A stretch of DNA of 9,472 nt from a bacterium. GTDB taxonomy: Bacteria; SZUA-182; SZUA-191. The notes beneath the pieces were generated by a model that worked only from the letters and a program-made list of their open reading frames with translations, searched no databases and was not told where the DNA came from. A program made the position numbers and the translations under genes. The stretch spans positions 1 through 9,472 of the forward strand of contig QIEW01000258.1 of NCBI GenBank assembly GCA_003230535.1, written 5' to 3'. This document shows, in pieces, positions 1 through 6,763 of the stretch (its first letter is position 1; each line of letters starts with the position of its first letter).

Positions 1-846
1 TTAGCGAGCGCAGCGAAAGCCTACATCAAAACTTCCGCTCCCGGGAGAGTGCATCCCGCGGTAAGTAGTAGTGGCAAAAACCCGGTAGCTGGTCCAGGAA
101 CCACCCCGGATGAGGCGGTAGTCTCCTTTACCCGGACCTTTGGGGTTCTTATAGGGGCTTACTTTATAGTATTGGGGGGCATACCAGTCGGCGCACCATT
201 CCCATAGATTGCCGGCCATATTCTGTATTTCATAGGAGCTGGCTCCGTCCGGGTAACTGTTAACTGGCGTGGTAAACTGGTGAATTCCTTCCCAGCAATT
301 TAGTAACTCTTTATTCCATTTGTCTCCCCAAGGCCATTTACGCTTCTTTTTGGAGACCTCATTCCATGAGGCGGCCTTTTCCCATTGCGCTTCGGTAGGA
401 AGGCGTTTACCGGCCCATCGAGCGTACGCCTGAGCGCCATACCAGGTTACATTCACTACCGGATGATTTTCGTAGCCTATCTCTATTTTGTATGTGCCGT
501 TTATTTCTCTAATCCGGGAGTTAGGGGAAAGTTCTATCCAACGGCCTCCTTTTTCCACCTGGTTTCCCATCGCCACCAGAAAACGGACAAACTCCGCATT
601 ACTAACCTCATAGCGGTCGATCCAAAAGCCGTCCAGATAGATTTCATGTTCCGGCTTCTGATCATCATAGCTAGCGTTATTTCCCATTAGAAACGGGCCC
701 GGAGGGATATAGATCATTCCCTCCCTGCCAGTCAGAAGAGGGTTTGTCTGGGCAAAAGATAATCCCCAAAACCCCGCCCCAAAGATTAAGGCTGCGGTAA
801 TCGATAAAACAAATAGCAACAGCCGGCTAGAAATTTTCTTGCACAT
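1..846 (-). CDS. Exported SUMF1/FGE-sulfatase-domain protein lacking the FGE cysteine pair
   Basis: A 281-residue protein. Residues 7-32 form a signal peptide or N-terminal membrane segment with a possible cleavage after A32 (SFA-QT), so it should act outside the cytoplasm. From about residue 42 it follows the SUMF1 (formylglycine-generating enzyme-like) fold: MIYIPPGPFLMG near 44-55, PEHEIYLDGFWIDRYEVSN at 65-83, the WAGKRLPTEAQWEKAA block at 144-159, NMAGNLWEWCADWY at 209-222, IRGGSW at 246-251 and the terminal GFRCAR. True FGE enzymes carry two copper-binding, catalytic cysteines shortly after the RGGS block. Here that stretch reads SWTSYRVFATTTYRG with no cysteine, so sulfatase-activating oxidase activity is unlikely. 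Such degenerate domains often serve in ligand binding or as accessory parts of other systems. The start at 846 is chosen over upstream ATGs at 885 and 900 because GGAG sits 6 nt before it and because 900 lies inside a mobile element. The stop codon is at 1-3. Family is firm; role is unknown. Confidence 0.88.
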   Translation of the reverse strand: MCKKISSRLLLFVLSITAALIFGAGFWGLSFAQTNPLLTGREGMIYIPPGPFLMGNNASYDDQKPEHEIYLDGFWIDRYEVSNAEFVRFLVAMGNQVEKGGRWIELSPNSRIREINGTYKIEIGYENHPVVNVTWYGAQAYARWAGKRLPTEAQWEKAASWNEVSKKKRKWPWGDKWNKELLNCWEGIHQFTTPVNSYPDGASSYEIQNMAGNLWEWCADWYAPQYYKVSPYKNPKGPGKGDYRLIRGGSWTSYRVFATTTYRGMHSPGSGSFDVGFRCAR

Positions 847-850
847 ATTC

Positions 851-856
851 TTCTCC
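851..856 (-). promoter_or_regulatory. Ribosome binding site that fixes the start of the SUMF1-domain gene
   Basis: The minus strand reads GGAGAA, with GGAG ending 6 nt before the ATG at 846. The alternative in-frame ATGs at 885 and 900 have no such site, and the latter falls within the inverted repeat of the neighbouring mobile element. This sets the protein at 281 residues rather than 299. Confidence 0.7.
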
Positions 857-887
857 AATTCATACCAAGTTGTAATTACAGACATAA

Positions 888-1001
888 GAGCCTCTTGCAA
901 AAGTGCCAGGGCCGTGGCCTACCCTATATGGGTAGCGTTGGGGCCACTGCCCCAACATATAGTATGACTAACTTTTTTAAAATGACTTTTGCAAGAGGCT
1001 C
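888..1001. mobile_element. MITE-like element, copy 1 (114 bp)
   Basis: Both ends carry perfect 17-bp terminal inverted repeats: GAGCCTCTTGCAAAAGT at 888-904 and its reverse complement at 985-1001. The element is bracketed by the direct tetranucleotide ATAA (884-887 and 1002-1005), as expected for a 4-bp target-site duplication. It holds no reading frame. The interior is strongly foldable: TACCC/GGGTA (920-924 with 930-934) and a perfect 8-bp stem GTTGGGGC/GCCCCAAC (937-944 with 949-956, loop CACT). A second copy lies at 2952-3176. A non-autonomous element moved by an unseen transposase is the natural reading. The transposase family cannot be named from these ends alone. It lies 41 nt upstream of the SUMF1-domain start codon. 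Confidence 0.85.
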
Positions 1002-1034
1002 ATAATTAACCTAATTTGATGAGGGAACCCAGGT

Positions 1035-1252
1035 TCATCCGACTAAAGCGTACTTTGTCTTCATTGGTGATTTGAGGATAACATGCTGTTCGGCGCCCCC
1101 CAAAGTCCGGAAAGCAACCACCTGTGTTGGATACTCCTTGTTATCCGAAGGCGTATCTTATGTTTGCGAATCTCTTGTTGGGTCTTCCGCTCCTGCTTGC
1201 GTGCATCTTTTTCCCCATGTCCCAAAATAGCACAAACAAACCTATATTTCAT
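1035..1252 (-). pseudogene. Possible decayed coding remnant
   Basis: On the minus strand two short frames join into what may be one broken gene. From 1252 a frame begins MKYRFVCAILGHGEKD and runs through a basic, polar, helix-like stretch to about 1158. In a shifted frame, 1157-1035 reads about 40 residues of protein-like composition (for example TQVVAFRTLGGAEQHVIL), ending in TKYALVG and a stop. Each piece is too short to recognise, and no ribosome binding site supports the first. The two-frame reading is a guess from composition; it may be plain non-coding DNA. Confidence 0.22.
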
Positions 1253-1425
1253 CTATTTATTTGCCGAGACAATAAGAACCTCCGGTAGTGTCATTTCCGC
1301 CCCCGCTTTTGCGGGAATAACACTAAATGATTATTCCTAACGTTTACAGGCCAATTTGGCTTAAGTGAACCGTATTGCACTTAACCCTTATTATTCATAA
1401 AACAGGGCTGGACATCCATAACGTC

Positions 1426-1439
1426 TTGTTATATAACAA
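1426..1439. repeat. 14-bp perfect palindrome just after the symporter gene
   Basis: TTGTTATATAACAA is its own reverse complement and ends 4 nt before the symporter stop codon at 1444-1446, on its downstream side. It could be an AT-rich regulator site or a weak transcript-end hairpin. In AT-rich DNA it could also arise by chance. Confidence 0.4.
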
Positions 1440-1443
1440 TTAT

Positions 1444-2931
1444 CTATTTTAGCCTGTCCACCACGGCCGCGCCTATGGCATCACCCCACACATTGACCGT
1501 TGTGCGGCATCTGTCTAGAAACCAGTCAATAACCAAGATTAGTGATATACCTTCAATGGGTAAATCTACCGCTTGTAAAACAATAACCATAGTTACCAAC
1601 CCCGCTTCCGGAATTCCCGCAGCCCCAATAGCCGCCAAAGTGGCGGTTAGGAAAATCACAAATAGCTGAATCGGCCCCAGAGCAATCCCGTAAACCTGAG
1701 CAATGAAAATAGCGGCGACAGCTTCATAAAGCGCTGTGCCGTCCATGTTTATAGTAGCGCCAAGAGGTAATACAAAATCAGCTACATGCTCAGAAATACC
1801 ATTTCCTTCCACGGCACATTCCATTGTCAGCGGCAGAGTAGCAGAGCTTGAACTGGTGGAAAATGCAGTAAGCAATGCACTGGACATATTTTTTGCATAG
1901 CGCCAGACTTTATGTTTCCCTAATAGATGTAAAATAAGGGGCAGGATAATTGCTCCATGAATAAAAAGGCCAATAATTACTGTAGCCGCGTATTTTCCGA
2001 TCCTCAACAGTTCAGGAACAAAACCGCTTAACCCTCCTGCATCCCCAAGTCTTCCCGCAATAAGCGCCCCAATACCTACGGGAGCAGCCAGCATTAGCAG
2101 ATGGACAATTTTCATGATGGCTTCATTAATGCCTTCAAAAAATACAATAACTTTTTCTCCTTGTTCCCCCAGTGTGGTAAGCGTCCCGCCAAATACCAGT
2201 GAAAATATAATCAAAGGCAGCACTTCATTATTTACCATCGCAGAAAATAAATTTTTGGGAACCAGTCCTACCACCACTTTACGGAGCACCGCCGCAATCG
2301 AGCGACTCTTACCCTTTACCCGTTCGGCAACTGCAAGGTCAACACGGATACCAATGCCTTTCATCTGAGGCAAGGTTGGTTTATTATTTTTATTGACCCA
2401 CTTTGTAACAGTAATACTTGAGGTAGATGATTCTGCCGTATTTTCAATAATTCCATAAATATTATTTTGATCAAGAAGAATAATCATAAAACGATTGTCA
2501 TAAGATTTTTTTAAATTTATTTCATGCAATAAAACTGTTTTTTCTTTTATTTGGTAGTTTACGCTGGTCAGCAGTTCTCCTCCGCGCAAGGCAATCCGCT
2601 CCTCTTCCGTATCAGCATGACCCGGCTGGATAAAAGTAACCAGAAGTATACCAATCGTCACAGAGATAGCAGTTGTAATCATATAATAAGCAATTGTTTT
2701 GCCGCCGATGCCGCCCAGGCGCCTGACATCACCCAAGCCGCTTATGCCCACAATCATTGAGGTCATGACCAATGGAACTACTAACATTAGTAAGGCTTTT
2801 ATGAATAACTCCCCGATAAAGTATAGCGCCTGGCCTGCTTCCGGGAAGAGCCCTCCTAAAGCAATACCGCTTAATATGCCCAGCAATATGGCAATGAGTA
2901 AACGGTTTGATGTCCCTCCATTTTTGTTCAT
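1444..2931 (-). CDS. Dicarboxylate/amino acid:cation symporter (DAACS family) with enlarged TM3-TM4 loop
   Basis: A 495-residue multi-pass inner-membrane carrier of the GltPh/DctA type, importing acidic amino acids or C4-dicarboxylates with Na+ or H+. The diagnostic parts are present: TM1-TM3 at about 10-103 with [18 protein letters not shown], the HP1 serine motif TSSSSATLP at 359-367, TM7 NMDGT at 395-399, HP2 [10 protein letters not shown] at 436-444, and TM8 [16 protein letters not shown] at 469-484. Aligned to GltPh, D473, R476, T477, N480 and D484 match D394, R397, T398, N401 and D405. Keeping the arginine favours an acidic substrate. Between TM3 and the NLFSAM block there are about 120 residues (106-227), longer than in usual bacterial members; the extra part looks soluble and beta-rich. 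The gene starts at 2931 with a weak AGGG 7 nt upstream. A mobile element begins only 20 nt above the start, so its native promoter may be displaced. Exact substrate is unknown. Confidence 0.93.
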   Translation of the reverse strand: MNKNGGTSNRLLIAILLGILSGIALGGLFPEAGQALYFIGELFIKALLMLVVPLVMTSMIVGISGLGDVRRLGGIGGKTIAYYMITTAISVTIGILLVTFIQPGHADTEEERIALRGGELLTSVNYQIKEKTVLLHEINLKKSYDNRFMIILLDQNNIYGIIENTAESSTSSITVTKWVNKNNKPTLPQMKGIGIRVDLAVAERVKGKSRSIAAVLRKVVVGLVPKNLFSAMVNNEVLPLIIFSLVFGGTLTTLGEQGEKVIVFFEGINEAIMKIVHLLMLAAPVGIGALIAGRLGDAGGLSGFVPELLRIGKYAATVIIGLFIHGAIILPLILHLLGKHKVWRYAKNMSSALLTAFSTSSSSATLPLTMECAVEGNGISEHVADFVLPLGATINMDGTALYEAVAAIFIAQVYGIALGPIQLFVIFLTATLAAIGAAGIPEAGLVTMVIVLQAVDLPIEGISLILVIDWFLDRCRTTVNVWGDAIGAAVVDRLK

Positions 2932-2951
2932 ATATACGCCCTAACAATACA

Positions 2952-3176
2952 GAGCCTCTTGCAAAAGTGCCAGGGCGGTGGCCCTGGCCTACCCTATACG
3001 GGTAGTGTTGGGGCCACTGCCCCAACATATAGTATGGCTAAAACTTCTTTAAAATGACTTTTGCAATAATTTCAGGTGGTGGCAGGTTCTCAAACCTGCC
3101 ACCCTCCCCTAATGGCTGTCAGGTCTGAGGACCCGACAGCACAAGACTTCTTTAAAATAACTTTTGCAAAAGGCTC
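2952..3176. mobile_element. MITE-like element, copy 2 (225 bp), carrying a two-hairpin cassette
   Basis: The left end (2952-2968) is the same 17-bp terminal repeat as copy 1. The right end, ending at 3176, matches it with one mismatch in the outer 16 bases (AAAGGCTC for AGAGGCTC). The flanks are the direct repeat TACA at 2948-2951 and 3177-3180, again a 4-bp target duplication. The core to about 3066 is nearly identical to copy 1, with the hairpin GTTGGGGC/GCCCCAAC conserved. Copy 2 is longer because the 24-nt right-hand sequence occurs twice (3043-3066 and 3146-3169, one difference), and a 79-bp cassette with two hairpins lies between the two. The element sits 16 nt plus the 4-bp duplication upstream of the symporter ATG. 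There is no reading frame, so it is non-autonomous. Confidence 0.85.
3067..3145. repeat. Two-hairpin (BIME-like) cassette inside MITE copy 2
   Basis: Hairpin 1 is an 11-bp perfect stem, GGTGGCAGGTT (3078-3088) with AACCTGCCACC (3093-3103), loop CTCA. Hairpin 2 pairs GCTGTCAGGTC (3115-3125) with GACCCGACAGC (3130-3140), loop TGAG, with one mismatch. The same pair of hairpins occurs in reverse orientation at 9159-9230, and 33 nt around hairpin 2 (3114-3146) are identical there. The resemblance to paired REP/BIME units is structural; no RAYT transposase gene is in the window. Confidence 0.75.
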
Positions 3177-3473
3177 TACAGATAGCGCTTTTATCTAAGA
3201 TCATTTGCAGCTTGAATCTAGTGTCATGTCAACCGTAAATTGACGGATTTCATTTCCCCCTTTGACAAAGGAGGGGAATCCCCATCAGATTTTGTATTTA
3301 ATGAAATAATATGTTATGTTAGTATATATATGTAATTGCATTACCGCAATAGATGTTCCAGCATTACTAATACTTTGTCTCAGGCTAAGGCTTCTCCCTT
3401 GAGAATATGGCAGAGCCCTTGGCCGTTATTTAAGGCGCTATTTTATGAAACTTATAATGATGAAGGGGGATTT
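3177..3473. other. Leader region upstream of the lipoprotein-protease pair
   Basis: About 300 bp without a convincing gene. At 3256-3276 a C-run, then TTTGACAAAGG, then a G-run makes a bulged inverted repeat of a kind often dispersed in bacterial genomes. It contains TTGACA at 3262-3267, but no good -10 box lies 16-18 nt downstream. Further on, 3292-3330 is AT-rich (TTGTAT with TATGTT 17 nt later, then an alternating TATATATA run), a weak candidate for the promoter of the downstream genes. The in-frame extension from 3336 to 3473 upstream of the lipoprotein ATG is not protein-like. Confidence 0.45.
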
Positions 3474-3986
3474 ATGACTAAGAGAACTTTTTGGCAGGGA
3501 GCTGTTTTGGGGGTATTTACCGTAATAATAGGTTGCGCTGCTCAGACACCAAAGCACGCCGTCATATCCGGCGCTGAGAAGAAAACAGAGCCTGTCGTTA
3601 GAGAAGGGGCGTTGCCTAAAGGTGGTTACATGACCAAGGAAGGGCTTATCCTCAGCAAAGATGGGATCGACTTTGCAAATCACCCCTGTTTAGGCTCATA
3701 CTCAGGGAAAACCTCCGATAGAACTGCCAACGACCAAGATCGTCTGACAGGTTATAAGTTGACCACTATTTGTACTAGTAATGGAGAGCAGCATGCTACT
3801 ATTTATAGCAAAATAACTTATAATGTCCTTAACCAGCGCACCGGTTATCATATCCAACTATCTTGCAGCCGAACCGGTAAGGAATATGAAATTGAGGTTT
3901 CTAACCTTTCTTACGATAGATATTCAGAACCCCTCAGCTATACGGCAGTGATAAATGGCCGGAAATATGATTTTGTCCGCCAATAG
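3474..3986 (+). CDS. Small predicted lipoprotein of unknown function
   Basis: A 170-residue protein. It begins MTKRTF, a basic n-region, followed by a hydrophobic stretch (9-20) ending in a lipobox-like IIG-C21, so signal peptidase II processing and lipid anchoring at C21 are predicted. The ATG at 3474 is chosen over the upstream in-frame ATG at 3336 because AAGGGGGA (3463-3470) precedes it and the signal peptide begins there. After a polar linker (22-50) the rest looks beta-rich: KEGLILSKDGIDF at 55-67, ITYNVLNQRTGYHIQLSC at 114-131, and the C-terminal YTAVINGRKYDF. Further cysteines at 72, 100 and 131 could form a disulfide. I do not recognise a family. The stop is 63 nt before the protease start, with no clear terminator between them, so co-transcription is likely. 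A periplasmic stress or accessory role is only inferred from that neighbour. Confidence 0.8.
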   Translation: MTKRTFWQGAVLGVFTVIIGCAAQTPKHAVISGAEKKTEPVVREGALPKGGYMTKEGLILSKDGIDFANHPCLGSYSGKTSDRTANDQDRLTGYKLTTICTSNGEQHATIYSKITYNVLNQRTGYHIQLSCSRTGKEYEIEVSNLSYDRYSEPLSYTAVINGRKYDFVRQ

Positions 3987-4049
3987 TTTTATAACCAATT
4001 TATAACCAACTACATGTTTTCTGCAAACATTAACGGGATGGGGAGTTAA

Positions 4050-5513
4050 ATGATAAGGAAAATCGGAACTATACTGGCAGTTTTTTTCTTGATCCTGGGA
4101 ACGGGCAATGGGATCAGAGATGGCTATTGTACTGAAGCAAATAGCGGAGAGAAGCAATTCCTCCCTCCCAGATCATTTGCAGATCTGGCAGTTAGAGAAA
4201 AAGAGTATGTGGTCAACATCAGCACCACTAAAATTATCAAAAGGAATCGGCCTCATATGAGGTTTTATAAAAAGAGATTTCCTTCTCCCTATGGCAACAA
4301 AGAAGAGAAAGAGATGCCCCCGGGATTTGAAGACTTTTTCGATCGTTTCTTTGGGGAAATGCCCCATCATGGAAACATGAGAGAGAGAAGCTTAGGCTCG
4401 GGTTTCATAATTGACAAAGAAGGGTATGTTCTTACTAATTACCATGTCATAGAAGGCGCCGATGAAATAATAATAACACTATCCAACGAAAAGAGTTTTG
4501 ACGGCAAGGTTGTCGGAACCGACAAAAAGACAGATTTAGCGCTCGTCAAGATTGAAGTAGACAATCACCTGCCAACAGCCTCTTTAGGAGACTCAGATAA
4601 GCTGCGGGTGGGAGATTGGGTGGTAGCTATCGGAAACCCCTTCGGCTTAGAACACACCGTAACAGCCGGCATTGTCAGCGCCAAAGGAAGAGTCATCGGC
4701 GCAGGTCCTTATGATGACTTTATCCAGACCGACGCCTCCATTAACCCAGGCAACAGCGGCGGGCCGTTGTTTAATTTAGCGGGTGAAGTAGTAGGAATTA
4801 ACACCGCCATCGTAGCCACAGGTCAGGGAATTGGCTTTGCTATTCCCATTAATCTGGCCAAAGAAATCCTCCCTCAAATGAAGGAAAAGGGGAAGGTAAT
4901 TCGCGGCTGGCTGGGGTTGCTTATTCAGCATGTCACTCCTGAAATAGCCTCCGCCTTAAAGCTGGAGAAACCGGAGGGGGCATTGGTGGCGGATGTAGTC
5001 TCTGACAGCCCGGCGGAAAAAGCGGAGATCAAGCGCGGCGATGTAATCGTGGAATTTGACGGTAAGAAAGTAAAAACGGAAAGCCATCTTTCCCGGATGG
5101 CAGCCTCCACAAAAGTAGGAAAAAAAACCATTGTAAAGCTTGTACGTGATGGTAAGTTAACGGAATTAGAAGTAAATATCGGGCAATATCCGGACGAAGA
5201 AGGAGAAAAAGGCGGAATTAAAGCAGAAAAGACATTAGGGATGGATGTCCAGAATCTAACGCCGGAGTTGGCCGATACCTTAGGTTTTGACCCTGAAGAA
5301 AAGGGAGTGCTGGTGTCAGATGTGGAAATAGGCGGCCCGGCGGAAAAGGCTGGTCTGCGGCAGGGAGATCTGATTATAGAATTAAATCACCAGCCGCTTA
5401 AAAGCGCCAACCAATTTAAGAAAAGAGTCGAGAAACTAAAGAAGGGGGAAAGCGCTCTTATATTGCTTAGACGGGGGCCCAATACGTTGTTTGTCGCCCT
5501 GAAAATGGAATAA
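4050..5513 (+). CDS. degP: Do-like periplasmic serine endoprotease (DegP/HtrA family)
   Basis: A 487-residue S1C protease that degrades or holds misfolded envelope proteins. An N-terminal signal peptide (about 1-26) directs it to the periplasm. The trypsin-like domain spans about 40-280, and its catalytic triad is visible: H132 in LTNYHVIEGADEI, D162 in KTDLALVKIE, and S236 in INPGNSGGPLFN. The stretch 66-110, rich in F, P and charged residues (GFEDFFDRFFGEMP), corresponds to the LA loop of the family. PDZ1 covers about 285-375 (WLGLLIQHVTPEIA, then ALVADVVSDSPAEKAEIKRGD). PDZ2 covers about 395-485 (LGMDVQNLTPELAD, then GVLVSDVEIGGPAEKAGLRQGD). Two PDZ domains place it with DegP/DegQ rather than DegS; I cannot separate DegP from DegQ. 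The start is supported by GGGGAG at 4040-4045, 4 nt before the ATG. It follows the lipoprotein gene by 63 nt on the same strand. All key residues are intact. Confidence 0.96.
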   Translation: MIRKIGTILAVFFLILGTGNGIRDGYCTEANSGEKQFLPPRSFADLAVREKEYVVNISTTKIIKRNRPHMRFYKKRFPSPYGNKEEKEMPPGFEDFFDRFFGEMPHHGNMRERSLGSGFIIDKEGYVLTNYHVIEGADEIIITLSNEKSFDGKVVGTDKKTDLALVKIEVDNHLPTASLGDSDKLRVGDWVVAIGNPFGLEHTVTAGIVSAKGRVIGAGPYDDFIQTDASINPGNSGGPLFNLAGEVVGINTAIVATGQGIGFAIPINLAKEILPQMKEKGKVIRGWLGLLIQHVTPEIASALKLEKPEGALVADVVSDSPAEKAEIKRGDVIVEFDGKKVKTESHLSRMAASTKVGKKTIVKLVRDGKLTELEVNIGQYPDEEGEKGGIKAEKTLGMDVQNLTPELADTLGFDPEEKGVLVSDVEIGGPAEKAGLRQGDLIIELNHQPLKSANQFKKRVEKLKKGESALILLRRGPNTLFVALKME

Positions 5514-5557
5514 CCCGGATTATTCATAAATCCACGGTAAATATTGGTGATGTTATT

Positions 5558-5687
5558 TGAATACAGCTACATACAAAATAACGGTCAAAAAACAAAATGG
5601 CTCATAAAATGGCTCATACAAATCACCGAAAACTACTGCTATGGAAGCGACCAACGGGAGCGTATGTATGATCCCGAATTATTCGGA
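5558..5687 (+). repeat. Dispersed direct repeat, copy A (about 130 bp)
   Basis: This stretch and 6764-6881 align along their length in the same orientation. Identical blocks include a 26-nt run starting ACAAAATAACGGTC, a 21-nt run starting TCATACAAATCACCG, GCTATGGAAGC, and the terminal CCCGAATTATTCGGA with its CCGAAT/ATTCGG inverted repeat. Copy A has a perfect 12-bp tandem duplication (AAAATGGCTCAT at 5594-5605 and 5606-5617) that is single in copy B. Small indels between the copies shift any reading frame, so the shared unit is probably non-coding. It fills most of the gap between the protease and the DUF4340 gene. Confidence 0.8.
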
Positions 5688-5712
5688 ATAAGCATATCCG
5701 CCATGAAAAAAC

Positions 5713-6633
5713 ATGGTAAACAATAACTTATTAGCTCTGTTAGCTCTTATTGCCGCAACATTATTATTTACCCTGGTCTATAAACATCAGGACCTGTTTA
5801 AGGATGCGTCTTCCGCCAAGTCAGGAGAATATCTGGTGTCTGGTTTTGGGCCGGGGGAGTTTAACCGGATCAGCATTACCGATAAGGGTCGAAGTACCGT
5901 CTTGAGGAAAAAAGGCTCCCGCTGGCAAGTGATAAGTGACGTTGCTGCTCCGGCGAAACTTGCTTATATAGAAGAACTTTTCCTGAAGTTAAAAGAGCTT
6001 AAAAGAGGGGAACTTATTTCCCGCCAAAAAGAGAAACATGAACTGTTTGGAGTGGATGGCGGTCGGATGGAGATCCGTTTCACCAACAGCTTTAATCAAC
6101 AGACAGCTCATTTTTACTTAGGCAAGTTAAGTCCTGACCCAGCAGTTATTTATTTCCGAAACGACGACGCTCAGGAGACACAGCTAATAGCATCTCATCT
6201 GAGAGAGCTGTTTGAGCGCCGGGATTGGCGGGAATATCAGTTATTCGCTTCTGACCCGAAGCAGGCGGTAGAATTGAAATTTGAATATGATGATGGTGAG
6301 TTTCACCTTAGAGAAAAGGGAGGCCAATGGCAGCCTTCCAAACCGACCTCCAAATTATTGAGTCTCACAGCGGTAAACAGATTGCTTGAGTTACTTGGCA
6401 GCTTACAAATTAAGGAGTACTTAGAGAAACCCGCCCCGGAAAAATCGGGATTGGATACCCCCCAACTTACCGTAACTCTGGTTTGGTCCGATGGCAGCCG
6501 GCAAAGCCTGCTTGTCGGCCAAGAGAAGGACGGCGACAGCTATTACGCCTCCTGGGGAGAAGAACCTGTTACATTCACCTTGCCTAAACATAAAATTTCC
6601 AACCTTAAGCGGGAACTAAGCAACCTCCGTTAG
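5713..6633 (+). CDS. Membrane-anchored DUF4340-type protein
   Basis: A 306-residue protein. One N-terminal hydrophobic helix (5-23, LLALLALIAATLLFTLVY) should anchor it in the inner membrane with the rest outside. The remainder looks like two related units, about 45-150 and 186-290. Each goes from a beta pair (ISITDKGRSTVLRKKGSRWQV; LKFEYDDGEFHLREKGGQWQP) to a helix with leucines, then a second beta pair ending near LGKLSPDPAVIYF or LVGQEKDGDSYYAS. This fits the DUF4340 family, often found beside GldF/GldG-type ABC transporter genes; none is here, so it is an orphan. ATG 5713 is the first possible start after an in-frame stop at 5704-5706, and no Shine-Dalgarno sequence precedes it. A short overlapping ORF (MKKHGKQ, from 5703) crosses the start in another frame. 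Direct repeats lie on both sides. Family call is likely; function is unknown. Confidence 0.8.
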   Translation: MVNNNLLALLALIAATLLFTLVYKHQDLFKDASSAKSGEYLVSGFGPGEFNRISITDKGRSTVLRKKGSRWQVISDVAAPAKLAYIEELFLKLKELKRGELISRQKEKHELFGVDGGRMEIRFTNSFNQQTAHFYLGKLSPDPAVIYFRNDDAQETQLIASHLRELFERRDWREYQLFASDPKQAVELKFEYDDGEFHLREKGGQWQPSKPTSKLLSLTAVNRLLELLGSLQIKEYLEKPAPEKSGLDTPQLTVTLVWSDGSRQSLLVGQEKDGDSYYASWGEEPVTFTLPKHKISNLKRELSNLR

Positions 6634-6701
6634 GTTTGTTATAGAGAAAACCATATCAATCCCCAGGATTGTTTACGCTTAAGCTCTTAAAAATTTCCGA
6701 T

Positions 6702-6726
6702 CTTTCGGTTTGTCTCAAGCCGAAAG
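6702..6726. repeat. Intact hairpin repeat after the DUF4340 gene
   Basis: CTTTCGGTTTG (6702-6712) pairs with CAAGCCGAAAG (6716-6726), an 11-bp stem with one G-T pair and a TCT loop. It lies 69 nt after the DUF4340 stop codon and could hinder read-through, but no T-run follows, so a classic terminator is not supported. The same hairpin, interrupted in its left arm, occurs at 8945-9008, which marks it as a dispersed unit. Between it and copy B of the direct repeat, nothing else is recognised. Confidence 0.65.
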
Positions 6727-6763
6727 CGCTAAGGGCAGCGGCGCCCTGTTGGATGATTCTGTA

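Larger units (their letters stand above)
1002..1443. other. Gene-poor spacer between the SUMF1-domain gene and the symporter
   Basis: A 442-bp stretch with no convincing intact gene. It holds a possible coding remnant at 1035-1252, described separately. It also holds a GC-rich hairpin at 1302-1315 (CCCGC, loop TTTT, GCGGG), an inverted repeat at 1361-1367 and 1378-1384 (TTAAGTG/CACTTAA, 10-nt loop), and a palindrome at 1426-1439. The hairpin at 1302-1315 has no T-run on either side and resembles short dispersed repeats more than a terminator. The inverted repeats near 1361-1439 lie downstream of the symporter stop codon and could end or stabilise its transcript; this is inference. Confidence 0.5.

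Noticed and set aside
385-690. Plus-strand ORF opposite the SUMF1-domain gene, and similar antisense frames inside the symporter, protease and transposase genes
   Set aside because: Each lies opposite or out of frame with a gene that has clear family motifs, and none has recognisable domains.
847-900. N-terminal extension of the SUMF1-domain protein from ATG 900 or 885
   Set aside because: The ATG at 900 lies in the terminal repeat of the mobile element and neither start has a ribosome binding site, while ATG 846 has GGAG at 6-nt spacing followed by a proper signal peptide.
3262-3290. Promoter with TTGACA at 3262
   Set aside because: The hexamer is part of a C-run/G-run inverted repeat and no -10 box with more than 3 of 6 matches lies at 16-18 nt.
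3336-3473. Extension of the lipoprotein from ATG 3336
   Set aside because: The added 46 residues are not protein-like and would bury the lipoprotein signal peptide. The ATG at 3474 has a purine-rich site upstream.
5544-5726. Small ORF overlapping the DUF4340 start
   Set aside because: It runs through repeat copy A, whose indels relative to copy B shift the frame, so its coding sense is not preserved.
6702-6726. Rho-independent terminator after the DUF4340 gene
   Set aside because: The stem is good, but no T-run follows on either strand and the hairpin recurs elsewhere as a dispersed unit.
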